Source of the DNA: Pseudomonas orientalis
GTDB taxonomy: Bacteria; Pseudomonadota; Gammaproteobacteria; Pseudomonadales; Pseudomonadaceae
DNA: 64,000 bases
Assembly (NCBI RefSeq): GCF_002934065.1
Contig: NZ_CP018049.1
Coordinates: 5,888,501 to 5,952,500 of the forward strand
Direction: 5' to 3'
Below the pieces are notes generated by a model that was not told the DNA's origin, did no database searches, and worked only from the letters and a program-made list of their open reading frames with translations. The translations under genes were made by a program, and so were the position numbers. Shown here piece after piece: positions 17,649 to 26,986 of the stretch; the first letter of the stretch is position 1; each line of letters begins with the position of its first letter.

Positions 17649-18320
17649 ATGACTACTTCCCTCGCCGACTGGAAAGGCGCCCCGGCGCCCACCGCGCAAC
17701 TGCTTGAAGGGCACTTTATCCGCCTGGAAAAACTCGACCCGGCGCGCCATGCCGATCAACTGTGGCAAGCCCTTGAAGGCCCTGGGGCCGACCCGAAACT
17801 GTGGGATTATCTGCCCTATGGCCCGTTCCCAGAGCGCAGTGCCTTCGATGCCTGGTTGAACAACCACGCCGCCCACAGCGACCCGTACTTTTTCAGCGTG
17901 ATCGACCGTGCGACGGGCCAGGTTCAGGGCATCCTCAGCCTGATGTCCATCGTCCCGGCGCAAGGCCGTATCGAAATCGGCCACGTCACCTTCGGCGCAC
18001 CGATGCAGCGCTCGCCGAAAAGTACTGAAGCGGTATACCTGCTGGCCAGGTACGCGTTCGAACAGGGCTACCGTCGGCTGGAGTGGAAGTGCAACAACGG
18101 CAATGCGCGGTCCAAGTATGCGGCCGAGCGCTTGGGGTTCAGTTTTGAAGGGGTGTTCCGCCAGCACATGGTGGTCAAGGGGCAGAACCGCGATACGGCG
18201 TGGTATTCGATTCTGGATTCGGAATGGCCGAAGGTGGGTGCCGGGTTTGAGGCGTGGTTGTCGGAGGCGAACCAGGCCGGTTCCGGCCAGCTCAAAACAC
18301 TGGCCGAATGCCGAGCCTAG
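17649..18320 (+). CDS. GNAT-family N-acetyltransferase of the RimJ/RimL type, 223 aa
   Basis: The protein follows the RimJ/RimL-like layout: LLEGHFIRLEKLDPARHADQLW at the start, then IGHVTFGAPMQRSPKSTEAVYLLARYAFE and YRRLEWKCNNGNARSKYAAERLGFSFEGVFRQHM, where acetyl-CoA binds and the Asn-Ser/Tyr region lies. Such proteins acetylate amino-terminal residues, amino acids or small amines. It follows the previous acetyltransferase by 10 bp, with GGAG in the gap, and ends the MocR-linked operon before a REP palindrome. Confidence 0.88.
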   Translation: MTTSLADWKGAPAPTAQLLEGHFIRLEKLDPARHADQLWQALEGPGADPKLWDYLPYGPFPERSAFDAWLNNHAAHSDPYFFSVIDRATGQVQGILSLMSIVPAQGRIEIGHVTFGAPMQRSPKSTEAVYLLARYAFEQGYRRLEWKCNNGNARSKYAAERLGFSFEGVFRQHMVVKGQNRDTAWYSILDSEWPKVGAGFEAWLSEANQAGSGQLKTLAECRA

Positions 18321-18344
18321 ACCTCACCCGCAGCACAAAACCCA

Positions 18345-18372
18345 TGTGGGAGGGGGCTTGCCCCCTCCCACA
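18345..18372. repeat. Single REP palindrome, possible bidirectional terminator
   Basis: TGTGGGAGGGGGC and its perfect complement, separated by two bases, form a 13-bp inverted repeat. It is the main REP core of fluorescent pseudomonads and sits between two converging genes, where it could stop transcription from both sides. Confidence 0.85.
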
Positions 18373-18389
18373 CTTTGATCTGCGGTGAA

Positions 18390-19292
18390 TCAGCGGGCCA
18401 GGCGCTCGGCCAACACCGCAATATGCTCCGGCCCGATCCCGCAGCAGCCGCCCAGATGACTGGCGCCGCGCGCCTGCCAATCCGCCGCCCAGTGCAGGTA
18501 ACCGGGTGGATCGAGATCTTCGCGTAAAGGGTCCAGGCCATCGTTGGCCGTCGCTTCCTTGGGTTGCGGCGGGAAAGCGTTGGCATAGGCGCCAATCTGG
18601 ATCGCGACGCCCAATCGCTCGAACGTTTCACGCGCCGCATCGATGGCCGCGCCGATCACTTCCGGCTGGCTGCAGTTGAACAGCAACACCTGCACGCCCA
18701 GTTGCGCCGCCACCTCGGCTGCGTCCGACACCGGTTCGCCGGAGCGTAGGCGCGGTACGTCATCGGTGTCTTCGTCTTTCAAGGTAAACGACAGCCAGAA
18801 CGGTTTGCCGTCCTTAGGCAGGCCGGCATGAATCGCCCGAGCCTCAACGATGGAGCTCTGAGTTTCCGCCAGCCACAGGTCAACGTGAGGCGCCAGGCCT
18901 TGCACCAGGGGTGTGAGCAGTTCGTTCACGCGCTCGGCCTGGAACAGGTCGGGCCGATAGGAGCCAAACAACGGCGGCAGTGAGCCGGCAACGCGCACCG
19001 ATTTGCCGGAAGCGTCCACCGCCCGTCGCGCCAGCTCACCGGCCAAGGCGGCCAGCGCCTGACCCTCCTGAGCGAACCGCGCTTCACCGATATGAAACGG
19101 CACCACCGCGTAGCTGTTGCTGGTAATCACGTTGGCGCCGCTGTCGATATAGGCCGCGTGCACCGCCTCCACCGCTTGCGGCGCTTCGCTCAAGGCCAGT
19201 GCCGACCATTCTGGCTGACGGAACGGCGCGCCACGGCGTTGCAGTTCACGGCCCATGCCGCCATCGAGAATTACTGTGCTTACTGCGCCCAT
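18390..19292 (-). CDS. mmuM: Homocysteine S-methyltransferase (MmuM-like)
   Basis: The 300-residue enzyme transfers a methyl group, probably from S-methylmethionine, to homocysteine to make methionine. It begins MGAVSTVILDGGMGRELQRRG, has a conserved NCSQPE segment in the middle, and ends with the zinc-binding GGCCGIGPEHI, where the paired cysteines are diagnostic. Upstream in-frame starts at 19307 (ATG) and 19328 (GTG) exist; none has a clear ribosome-binding site, and the conserved family start fits 19292 best. It diverges from an amino-acid ABC transporter, so import of a methylated amino acid is plausible. Confidence 0.88.
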   Translation of the reverse strand: MGAVSTVILDGGMGRELQRRGAPFRQPEWSALALSEAPQAVEAVHAAYIDSGANVITSNSYAVVPFHIGEARFAQEGQALAALAGELARRAVDASGKSVRVAGSLPPLFGSYRPDLFQAERVNELLTPLVQGLAPHVDLWLAETQSSIVEARAIHAGLPKDGKPFWLSFTLKDEDTDDVPRLRSGEPVSDAAEVAAQLGVQVLLFNCSQPEVIGAAIDAARETFERLGVAIQIGAYANAFPPQPKEATANDGLDPLREDLDPPGYLHWAADWQARGASHLGGCCGIGPEHIAVLAERLAR

Positions 19293-19406
19293 ATGCTTTT
19301 TACTCATATGCTTATGAAAATAACTCACTATGAGAGTCGTTCTTATAACTATTTAATGCGTACCGTTCGGTTAATAACAACCTCTTTTTTATTCAGGTGC
19401 TCGATT

Positions 19407-20228
19407 TTGAAATTCAGACCGCTGTTGGCCCTGGGCCTTACCCTGTTGGCTGCGTCCACCCAAGCCTTTGGCGGTGCCACGCTGGATCGTGTCGAGCAGA
19501 AGAAAGAACTGGTGGGCGTGCTGATGGAAAGCTACCCGCCGTTCTCATTTCTCAACGAGCAGAACCAGCTCGACGGCTTCGACGTGGATGTGGCCAAGGC
19601 GGTGGCGCAAAAGCTTGGTGTCAAGCTGCGCCTGGAAACGCCGTCTTGGGACGTCATTGCCGCCGGCCGCTGGAGCGGGCGCTACGACATTTGCATCTGC
19701 TCCATGACCCCGAGCAAGGCCCGCGCCGAAGTGTTCGACTTCCCGGTGGAATATTACGCCTCGCCGGCCGTGATCGTGGTCAATGCCAAGGACGATCGTA
19801 TCCACGAAGCCAAGGACCTGAGCGGCAAGAAAGTCGGCCTCACCAGCGCCTCCAGCTATGAAAGCTACCTGAACAAGAACCTGGTGATCGAAGGCGCCGA
19901 AGACACGCAGCTGCAGTACCCGTTCGAGGATGTGCAGATCGCCCCGTACGACACCGACAACGTGGCGTTCCAGGATCTGGGCCTGGGCGCCGGCGTGCGC
20001 CTGGATGCGATTCTCACCAATCTGGTCACCGCCCAGCCGCGCCTGACCCAGGACAAGCGCTTCAAGCTTGCAGGCGAGCCACTCTATTCGGAGCCCAACT
20101 CGGTGGCCATCGAGAAAGGCGACCCGCAGTGGGACGCCAAAGTGCGTGAGGTCTTCGCGCAATTGAAACAGGACGGCACGCTGAGCAAGCTGTCGCAAAA
20201 ATGGATCGGCGCCGATATCAGCCGATGA
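19407..20228 (+). CDS. Amino-acid ABC transporter substrate-binding protein
   Basis: A 273-residue periplasmic family-3 solute-binding protein. The proposed start is TTG at 19407, preceded by AGGTG eight bases upstream, which gives the signal peptide MKFRPLLALGLTLLAASTQAFG; ATG starts further upstream would place polar residues before it. The mature protein shows YPPFSFLNEQNQLDGFDVDVAKAVAQKLG and the ICSMTPSKARAEVFDF block typical of polar amino-acid binders. It overlaps the permease gene by ATGA. The substrate is unknown; the divergent mmuM suggests S-methylmethionine or another sulfur amino acid. Confidence 0.88.
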   Translation: MKFRPLLALGLTLLAASTQAFGGATLDRVEQKKELVGVLMESYPPFSFLNEQNQLDGFDVDVAKAVAQKLGVKLRLETPSWDVIAAGRWSGRYDICICSMTPSKARAEVFDFPVEYYASPAVIVVNAKDDRIHEAKDLSGKKVGLTSASSYESYLNKNLVIEGAEDTQLQYPFEDVQIAPYDTDNVAFQDLGLGAGVRLDAILTNLVTAQPRLTQDKRFKLAGEPLYSEPNSVAIEKGDPQWDAKVREVFAQLKQDGTLSKLSQKWIGADISR

Positions 20229-20995
20229 GCTTTCGTATACGGCTTTACCTGACCTGGGCGGCGCTGTTCGCCCTGTTTGCGAGTTTCTTCCTCAGCTTTG
20301 ACCTGAAGTTCTCGATCATCCTCGACAAACTGCCCAACCTGGTCGGCCTGCACCTGGCGCCCAATGGTTTCCTGCAGGGTGCGGCGCTGACGCTGTTCCT
20401 GTGCCTGTGCGCCATCGTCGTGTCGTCGTTGCTGGGGTTTATCACGGCATTGGGGCGCCTGTCGAAAAGCGCCGTGGCGTTTGGCATCGCCAGTTTCTAT
20501 GCCTCGTTCTTTCGCGGCACGCCGTTGTTGATCCAGATCCTGCTGATTTACCTGGGCCTGCCGCAACTGGGCCTGGTGCCGGGTGCCATCGTCGCCGGGA
20601 TCATCGCGCTGTCGCTGAACTACGGCGCTTACCTGAGCGAGATTTTCCGGGCCGGCATCCTCGGCGTGCCCCATGGCCAACGGGAAGCTGCGTTGGCCCT
20701 GGGCATGCGTGACCGGGCGATCTTCTGGCATGTCACCCTGCCCCAGGCCATGCGCACCATCATCCCGCCGGCCACCAACCAGTTCATCTCGATGCTCAAG
20801 GACTCGTCGTTGATCTCGGTGATGGGCGTTTGGGAAGTGATGTTCCTGGCGCAATCCTATGGCCGCTCGAGCTACCGCTATATCGAGATGCTTACCACGG
20901 CAGCGATCATTTACTGGGTGATGTCCCTCGGGCTGGAGCTGATCCAGGCGCGCATGGAGCGGCATTTCGGCAAAGGTTACGTGCGCCGCAGTTGA
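20225..20995 (+). CDS. Amino-acid ABC transporter permease (HisM/GlnP type)
   Basis: The 256-residue inner-membrane protein has an N-terminal membrane segment, then about four more. It carries the polar amino-acid permease block FYASFFRGTPLLIQILLIYLGLPQLG and the EAA-loop region SEIFRAGILGVPHGQREAALALGM near residues 138-161. It starts by ATGA overlap with the binding-protein gene. No ATP-binding protein gene follows; the next gene is an unrelated beta-barrel. The transporter must recruit an ATPase encoded elsewhere. Confidence 0.9.
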   Translation: MSFRIRLYLTWAALFALFASFFLSFDLKFSIILDKLPNLVGLHLAPNGFLQGAALTLFLCLCAIVVSSLLGFITALGRLSKSAVAFGIASFYASFFRGTPLLIQILLIYLGLPQLGLVPGAIVAGIIALSLNYGAYLSEIFRAGILGVPHGQREAALALGMRDRAIFWHVTLPQAMRTIIPPATNQFISMLKDSSLISVMGVWEVMFLAQSYGRSSYRYIEMLTTAAIIYWVMSLGLELIQARMERHFGKGYVRRS

Positions 20996-21168
20996 CGCTC
21001 GGCCCCCTTGCGTCGCACCTTGACACCACCTGTTCAGCTCATGGCTGATGGGTTTTTAATCGCACCCTGTTAAGGACAACTCCCGCAAACCAGCGGTCAG
21101 TGGCCTGACAGTTATCCCTCGTCGACCTCGCTACATTCCCGGCCTCATTCATCAGAGGTCGGCAATTC

Positions 21169-22470
21169 ATGTCTTTTATACCTTCAAGAATCGCTGCATT
21201 CATCAGCCTTGCAGTGGCCATCAGTGTTCAACCCGCGCAAGCACGCGGCGATATCGAATACAGGCCGTTTTTTTATCAGCCTTACGATTCGGCCGACACT
21301 GATTGGGCCTTACAACCCGAATTCGATGCACCGCCTTCCCCGCCGCCGTACGCCGGTTACCTCATTGGCCAGGCCACCACCTATAACGGCGTGCAGGTCG
21401 CCAAGGTGCTGGAGCCTGCGCTGCTTGATGTGCTCAATTCCGGTGAACTGACCTCGGAAGAAATAAAGGCGCTGCAAAAGGTAAATGAAGCGCTGGCCGG
21501 ACAGCCCGGCGGGATCGGCGCAGCCCTTGAACAATTGGCCGGCAGCCAAAACGCTAACCTGGCCACTGCCACCCACGCCGTCACCGGCCAAATCAGCAAT
21601 CAACTACTCTCGATCCTGCGCGCCTTGCCCACCGACGAGGATAATCACTTTTGGGTGCAGGGGCTGGGCAACGACGGCAACCTCGATTCACGAAGCGGCA
21701 GCGCCGGCCTGAAACACGCTACCCGTGGCCTGTTGCTGGGCGCAGACTGGGCGGTGGACCAAGCCTGGCGCGTGGGTGTGATGGGTGCCAAATCCGCGAG
21801 CAATCTTGACGCCCAGCGCTTTTCCGCCGAGCTGGACAGCTTGCATCTGGGTGCCTACGCGGTGCGCCAGGACGGCCCACTGGCGCTGCGCCTGGGTGCG
21901 ATCTACAGCAGCCATGCCGGGACCAACAGACGCAACGTCAATCTGCTCGATTACAAGGACCAGCTCAAGTCTCGCTACGACGCTCAAAGCCAAACGCTGT
22001 TCTCGGAACTGGGCTATCAATTGGGCAGCCAGGACTTCGGCATCGAGCCTTTCGCCGGCCTGGGCTACCAGCGTTATCACCGCGACAGCTTCAAGGAAAG
22101 CGGTGGCCTGACCGCACTCAACGTCGGCGCACAGACCCAGCAGAACATGAGCAGTACGGTCGGCCTGCGCTTGGCGACGGTGTACCGCTTCGATAATCAG
22201 GTCAGCCTCACGCCCCACCTCAGCGCCGGCTGGAAGCATCTCTACGGCGCGGTCGACAGCCGGGTGCGCCAAGCCTATCGCAATGCTCCAGTGGCACTGG
22301 ACGGCTTCACCATCACCGGTACGTCATTGGATCGAAACAGCCTGGACGTGAACGCCGGCGTGGACCTGGCCTTGTCCAGACAACACACGCTGGGCCTGAG
22401 CTACAGCGGCCAGGCGGGTACCCATAGCCGCAATCAAGGTATCAAGGGGCAGTGGACGATGAGCTTTTAA
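21169..22470 (+). CDS. Secreted autotransporter-type outer-membrane beta-barrel protein
   Basis: The 433-residue protein has a signal peptide (to about residue 24, ending PAQARG). A short linker of about 120 residues follows with helical sequence (LTSEEIKALQKVNEALAG). The last 280 residues fit an autotransporter barrel (FWVQGLGNDGNL, then GVMGAKSASNL, and alternating hydrophobic strands), ending in Phe (GQWTMSF) as outer-membrane proteins do. The N-terminal passenger is almost absent. The next gene encodes passenger-like repeats, so the two may be a split system. Alternatively it is a stand-alone barrel. Confidence 0.8.
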   Translation: MSFIPSRIAAFISLAVAISVQPAQARGDIEYRPFFYQPYDSADTDWALQPEFDAPPSPPPYAGYLIGQATTYNGVQVAKVLEPALLDVLNSGELTSEEIKALQKVNEALAGQPGGIGAALEQLAGSQNANLATATHAVTGQISNQLLSILRALPTDEDNHFWVQGLGNDGNLDSRSGSAGLKHATRGLLLGADWAVDQAWRVGVMGAKSASNLDAQRFSAELDSLHLGAYAVRQDGPLALRLGAIYSSHAGTNRRNVNLLDYKDQLKSRYDAQSQTLFSELGYQLGSQDFGIEPFAGLGYQRYHRDSFKESGGLTALNVGAQTQQNMSSTVGLRLATVYRFDNQVSLTPHLSAGWKHLYGAVDSRVRQAYRNAPVALDGFTITGTSLDRNSLDVNAGVDLALSRQHTLGLSYSGQAGTHSRNQGIKGQWTMSF

Positions 22471-22594
22471 CCGAGCGCCGTAAGAGGCCACGCCATTAGC
22501 GAGCCCTCTTACAAGCCTGGGCGCCACCGCCGACAGCGACGAGCTTTTCCTTGCGTTAGTTTTCGACCTCCAGCCCACGTGAGGTCGAAATCCA

Positions 22595-23533
22595 ATGTCG
22601 CGAGTATCTAACCAGTCCGCAGTCTTTCCCCCGCAAGCGCTCCATCCTGCCTCGGCGACCAGCGCCGGTGACGACCTCTACAACCACGGCCTCATCAGCG
22701 GCGAGCATGATGGCGTGCGGGTCGATAACAGACACTCGGGACCTGACTATGGCAGCACGTTGCTGGTCAACAACGGCACCATCAAAGGCCGCAATGGCTA
22801 TGGGGTGAAGCTGGTAGGAAACTTTAACGACAGGGTCGTCAATAACGGCCTGATCAGCGGCGCCAACGGCGTCGCCCTGGACATGGGCGCTGGCGACGAC
22901 GTGTTGACCGTGCGCAGCAAGGCCCGATTCAGCGGCGAGGTGGACGGTGGCAGCGGTACCAACCAAGTCATCCTGGACGATAGCAAGGGCGGCACGTTCA
23001 ACGGTGCCCGCCAGGTTCAGCAACTGGACGTCAACACAGGCGCCTGGACCCTGACCGGCGCACTGGATGCCAACCAACGAGGCAGGGTTCAGAGCGGCGC
23101 CACGCTGATCAACCAGAGCCGCATCGGCGGCACAGTCACGGTTGAACACGGCGCCACCTATGCCGGTGGCACAGTGACCCAACTTGACGTCGCCGGTACG
23201 CTGGTGCTCGACCCGGCGTTGAAAAAACAAGGCCGAGTCAAACACGACTTGAACATGACTGCGGACTCGACTCTGACTTTCAACGTAGGCCAGGGCGAAG
23301 CACACAGCACCCTGAAAGTCGGCAGCCGCGCCAGCCTCGCGGACGCAACGCTGGATATCCAGATCGAGCACGAAAGTGACGAACTGCTCAACCGCCAGCT
23401 ACGCATCATCGACGCCGCACAGATTGAAGGCCGCTTTGACCGACTTACCAATAACCTTGAAACCCTGACCCCGGAGCTGATCTACACAGCCACCGGTGTC
23501 TTTGTCAGCTTCAAGCGCAAAAAAGCCTGCTGA
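22595..23533 (+). CDS. Autotransporter passenger-like beta-helix protein without barrel or signal peptide
   Basis: The 312-residue protein contains beta-helix-like repeats such as LYNHGLISGEHDGVRVDN, LVNNGTIKGRNGYGVKLVG and VVNNGLISGANGVALDMGAGDD, typical of autotransporter passengers. It ends with a passenger C-terminal segment (LRIIDAAQIEGRFDRLTNN, then YTATGVFVSFKRKKAC). No barrel domain follows, and there is no hydrophobic signal peptide after MSRVSNQSAVFPPQ. GAGG precedes the start. It may be the displaced passenger of the barrel protein 125 bp upstream, or a remnant of a once complete gene. Confidence 0.72.
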   Translation: MSRVSNQSAVFPPQALHPASATSAGDDLYNHGLISGEHDGVRVDNRHSGPDYGSTLLVNNGTIKGRNGYGVKLVGNFNDRVVNNGLISGANGVALDMGAGDDVLTVRSKARFSGEVDGGSGTNQVILDDSKGGTFNGARQVQQLDVNTGAWTLTGALDANQRGRVQSGATLINQSRIGGTVTVEHGATYAGGTVTQLDVAGTLVLDPALKKQGRVKHDLNMTADSTLTFNVGQGEAHSTLKVGSRASLADATLDIQIEHESDELLNRQLRIIDAAQIEGRFDRLTNNLETLTPELIYTATGVFVSFKRKKAC

Positions 23534-23552
23534 CGAGGCCTGAATTTCAGGC

Positions 23553-23579
23553 AAAAAAAAGGAGGGCACCTGCCCCCCC
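23553..23579 (-). terminator. Intrinsic terminator after the pyruvate carboxylase operon
   Basis: On the minus strand GGGGGGGCAGGTGCCCTCC forms a short GC stem followed by eight T residues. It lies about 32 bp after the pycB stop codon. Confidence 0.7.
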
Positions 23580-23610
23580 GAGGATTAAACGTTAGTCTCG
23601 AAGGCTGTTA

Positions 23611-25419
23611 TCAGCCTTCGATCTCAATCAGGATCTCACCCGGATTGACCCGGTCGCCCTTGGCCACATGAACGACGGTCACCTTGCCGGCAATCGCTGC
23701 CTGCACTTCGGTTTCCATCTTCATGGCTTCGGTAATCAGTACGGCCTGGCCGGCCTTGACCACATCGCCTTCCTTGACCAGCACATCGACGATATTGCCC
23801 GGCATTGCCGTGCTGACATGGCCCGGTTCGGTTGCGTGCTTGCGCTTGCTGCCGCCGCTGCTGACAAATTCGTTGAGCGGTTCGAACACCACTTCTTCAG
23901 GCATGCCGTCGATGGACAGGTAGAAGTGACGCTTGCCTTCGGCCTTCACGCCGACACCGGTGATGTCCACCCGGTAGCTTTCGCCGTGCACGTCGATGAC
24001 AAACTCGGTCGGCACGCCCTCGCCACCGGCGCGGGCCACACCGCCCGCTTCCGGAATCGGCAGCAGCACTTCAGGGGCCAGGGTGCCGGCGTCGCGCTCC
24101 TCGAGGAACTTGCGCCCAATGTCCGGGAACATGGCGTAGGTCAGCACGTCTTCTTCAGACTTGGCCAGCGCGCCGATTTCACCGCGCAGCTTGGTCATTT
24201 CCGGCTTGAGCAGGTCGGCTGGGCGCACGTCGATGACCTCTTCGCTGCCGATGGCCTGGCGCCGCAGCTTCTCGTTCACGGTGCCCGGCGCCTTGCCGTA
24301 ACCGCCTTGCAGGTACAACTTCACTTCGTTGGTGATGGTCTTGTAACGCTCGCCGGCCAGCACGTTGAAGAATGCCTGGGTACCGACAATCTGCGAAGTC
24401 GGGGTCACCAGCGGCGGGAAGCCGAGGTCTTCACGCACGCGCGGTATTTCGGCCAGCACTTCGCTCATACGGTTCAGGGCGCCCTGCTCTTTCAACTGGT
24501 TGGCCAGGTTGGAAATCATCCCGCCCGGCACCTGGTTGACTTGCACGCGGGTGTCCACAGCGGTGAATTCGCTTTCGAACTGGTGGTACTTCTTGCGCAC
24601 GGCATAGAAGTACAGGCCGATTTCCTGCAGCAGTTCCAGGTCGAGGCCGGTGTCGAACTCGCTGCCTTTGAGGGCCGCGACCATCGACTCGGTGCCCGGG
24701 TGGCTGGTGCCCCAGGCGAAGCTGGAGATGGCGGTGTCGATATGGTCGGCACCGTTTTCGATGGCCTTGAGCTGGCACATCGCGGCCAGGCCGGCGGTGT
24801 CGTGGGAGTGGATAAAGATCGGCAGGTTCTGCTCGGCCTTGAGCGCCTTGACCAGTTCGCCGGTGGCGTACGGCGTCAGCAGGCCGGCCATGTCCTTGAT
24901 CGCGATCGAGTCGCAGCCCATGGACTCCAACTGCTTGGCCTGGGCCACGAATGCATCGACGGTGTGCACCGGGCTGGTGGTATAGGCGATGGTGCCCTGG
25001 GCGTGCTTGCCGGCGGCCTTGACCGCTTCGATGGCCACGCGCAGGTTACGCACGTCGTTCATCGCATCAAAGATGCGGAACACGTCGATGCCATTCACAG
25101 CGGCCTTGGCGACGAAGGCTTTTACCACGTCATCGCTGTAGTGGCGGTAGCCCAGCAGGTTCTGGCCGCGCAGCAGCATTTGCAGGCGCGTGTTGGGCAA
25201 TGCCGCGCGCAGTTGGCGCAGGCGCTCCCACGGGTCCTCCTTCAGGAAGCGTACGCAAGCGTCAAAGGTGGCGCCGCCCCAGACTTCCAGGGACCAGTAG
25301 CCGACTTTGTCGAGCTTGTCGCAGATCGGCAGCATGTCATCGGTGCGCATGCGGGTCGCCAGCAACGATTGGTGAGCGTCGCGCAGGATGGTGTCGGTTA
25401 CGAAGATCTTTTTGCTCAT
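23611..25419 (-). CDS. pycB: Pyruvate carboxylase subunit B (carboxyltransferase with biotin domain)
   Basis: The 602-residue subunit carboxylates pyruvate to oxaloacetate using biotin charged by subunit A. Visible are the HMGL-like carboxyltransferase start (VTDTILRDAHQSLLATRMRTDD), a conserved helical domain, and a C-terminal biotinyl domain with EAMKMETE, whose lysine carries biotin. The protein is also close to OadA, but a cytosolic PycA partner and no OadB/OadG nearby favour pyruvate carboxylase. The ATG at 25419 has GAGGA before it. It follows pycA by 11 bp. Confidence 0.93.
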   Translation of the reverse strand: MSKKIFVTDTILRDAHQSLLATRMRTDDMLPICDKLDKVGYWSLEVWGGATFDACVRFLKEDPWERLRQLRAALPNTRLQMLLRGQNLLGYRHYSDDVVKAFVAKAAVNGIDVFRIFDAMNDVRNLRVAIEAVKAAGKHAQGTIAYTTSPVHTVDAFVAQAKQLESMGCDSIAIKDMAGLLTPYATGELVKALKAEQNLPIFIHSHDTAGLAAMCQLKAIENGADHIDTAISSFAWGTSHPGTESMVAALKGSEFDTGLDLELLQEIGLYFYAVRKKYHQFESEFTAVDTRVQVNQVPGGMISNLANQLKEQGALNRMSEVLAEIPRVREDLGFPPLVTPTSQIVGTQAFFNVLAGERYKTITNEVKLYLQGGYGKAPGTVNEKLRRQAIGSEEVIDVRPADLLKPEMTKLRGEIGALAKSEEDVLTYAMFPDIGRKFLEERDAGTLAPEVLLPIPEAGGVARAGGEGVPTEFVIDVHGESYRVDITGVGVKAEGKRHFYLSIDGMPEEVVFEPLNEFVSSGGSKRKHATEPGHVSTAMPGNIVDVLVKEGDVVKAGQAVLITEAMKMETEVQAAIAGKVTVVHVAKGDRVNPGEILIEIEG

Positions 25420-25430
25420 TGTTATATTCC

Positions 25431-26846
25431 TCACAGGCCTGCGTGGGCGGCGATGGCGGCGGCGATGGCCAGGGCCAGCTCTTCGGGTTTGCGCTTGATC
25501 GAATAGTTGGTCAGCTCAGGGTGGCTTTCCACGAAGCTGGTATTGAACTGGCCGCTGCGGAATTCCGGGTTGCGCAGGATTTCCTGGTAATAGGCGGCGG
25601 TGGTCTTCACGCCTTGCAGGCGCATGTCGTCCAGGGCGCGCAGGCCGCGGTCCATGGCTTCTTCCCAGGTCAACGCCCACACCACCAGTTTCAGGCACAT
25701 GGAGTCGTAGAACGGCGGGATGGTGTAGCCGGTGTAGATCGCCGTGTCGGTACGCACGCCGGGGCCGCCGGGGGCGTAGTAACGGGTGATCTTGCCGAAG
25801 CTGGGCAGGAAGTTGTTCTTCGGGTCTTCGGCGTTGATGCGGAACTGCAACGCAAAACCTCGGTGCTGGATATCTTCCTGTTTCACCGACAGCGGCAGGC
25901 CCGAGGCGATACGAATCTGCTCGCGGACGATGTCGATCCCGGTGATTTCCTCGGTGATGGTGTGTTCCACCTGCACCCGGGTGTTCATCTCCATGAAGTA
26001 CACCTCGCCCTCGGCGAGCAGGAACTCCACGGTGCCGGCGTTCTCGTAGCCCACGGCCTTGGCCGCGCGCACCGACAGGTCGCCGATGTAGGCGCGCTGT
26101 TCCGGGGTCAGCTGCGGGCTGGGGGCGATTTCAATGAGCTTCTGGTTGCGGCGCTGGATCGAGCAATCACGCTCGAACAGGTGCACCACGTTGCCAAAGC
26201 TGTCACCGAGGATCTGCGCCTCGATGTGCTTAGGATTGACGATGCACTTTTCCAGAAACACTTCCGCCGAACCAAAGGCCTTGGTGGCTTCGGAAATCAC
26301 CCGGGGAAAGGCTTGCTCGAGTTCTTCGCGACTGTTGCAACGACGAATCCCGCGACCGCCACCACCGGAAGTGGCCTTGAGCATCACCGGGTAACCGATA
26401 CGGTCGCCTTCGGTGAGGGCTTCATGGATGTCGGCGACGTTGCCTTCGGTGCCCGGCGTGACCGGCACACCGGCCTTGATCATGCTGCGCCGCGCTTCGG
26501 TCTTGTCGCCCATGCGGCGGATGACTTCGGCGGACGGGCCGATGAATTTGATCCCGCGTTCGGCACAGATGTCCGCCAGCTCGGCATTTTCCGACAGGAA
26601 ACCGTAGCCCGGGTGCAGTGCATCGCAGCCGGTTTCCACGGCCAGGTTCACCAGCTTGCGCGGGTTCAGGTAACCGGCCAGGGGCTCGGCCCCGATGCTG
26701 TGGGCTTCGTCGGCACGCTTGACGTGCAACGCGTGGCGGTCGGCGTCCGAATAAACCGCGACCGAGCGAATGCCCATCTCGGCGCAGGCACGCACGATTC
26801 GTACGGCAATTTCACCACGGTTGGCGATCAGGATCTTTTTTATCAC
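25431..26846 (-). CDS. pycA: Pyruvate carboxylase subunit A (biotin carboxylase)
   Basis: The 471-residue ATP-grasp enzyme carboxylates biotin. It has the N-terminal IKKILIANRGEIAVRIVRA, the Gly-rich ATP loop KATSGGGGRGIR, and the metal/biotin-site block EMNTRVQVEHTITEE. A GTG start at 26846 is chosen because AAGGGAA lies nine bases before it and the family begins M-I-K-K-I; an ATG 30 codons upstream adds unrelated residues. It resembles AccC, but adjacency to pycB and a LysR regulator matches the pycR-pycA-pycB order I recall in P. aeruginosa. Confidence 0.93.
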   Translation of the reverse strand: MIKKILIANRGEIAVRIVRACAEMGIRSVAVYSDADRHALHVKRADEAHSIGAEPLAGYLNPRKLVNLAVETGCDALHPGYGFLSENAELADICAERGIKFIGPSAEVIRRMGDKTEARRSMIKAGVPVTPGTEGNVADIHEALTEGDRIGYPVMLKATSGGGGRGIRRCNSREELEQAFPRVISEATKAFGSAEVFLEKCIVNPKHIEAQILGDSFGNVVHLFERDCSIQRRNQKLIEIAPSPQLTPEQRAYIGDLSVRAAKAVGYENAGTVEFLLAEGEVYFMEMNTRVQVEHTITEEITGIDIVREQIRIASGLPLSVKQEDIQHRGFALQFRINAEDPKNNFLPSFGKITRYYAPGGPGVRTDTAIYTGYTIPPFYDSMCLKLVVWALTWEEAMDRGLRALDDMRLQGVKTTAAYYQEILRNPEFRSGQFNTSFVESHPELTNYSIKRKPEELALAIAAAIAAHAGL

Positions 26847-26986
26847 TTGGAAATTCCCTTGAGCCGATTGCTGCGTCTTTGACCTTAGTAACAAGGTCAG
26901 CGCGTGACCAAATGTTTCATGACAGTCGCGAGACACACACTATGCGCACCGAGGGATTAACAAAAATCAATAATTATTGGGTTGTG

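Noticed and set aside
22480..22512. Stem GTAAGAGG/CCTCTTAC between the barrel and passenger genes
   Set aside because: Loop of 17 bases and no T-run; too weak to call a terminator, and it does not prove the genes are separate transcripts.
23668..26882. Long open frames antisense to pycB and pycA
   Set aside because: They mirror firmly identified genes and show only low-complexity His/Gly/Arg-rich sequence.
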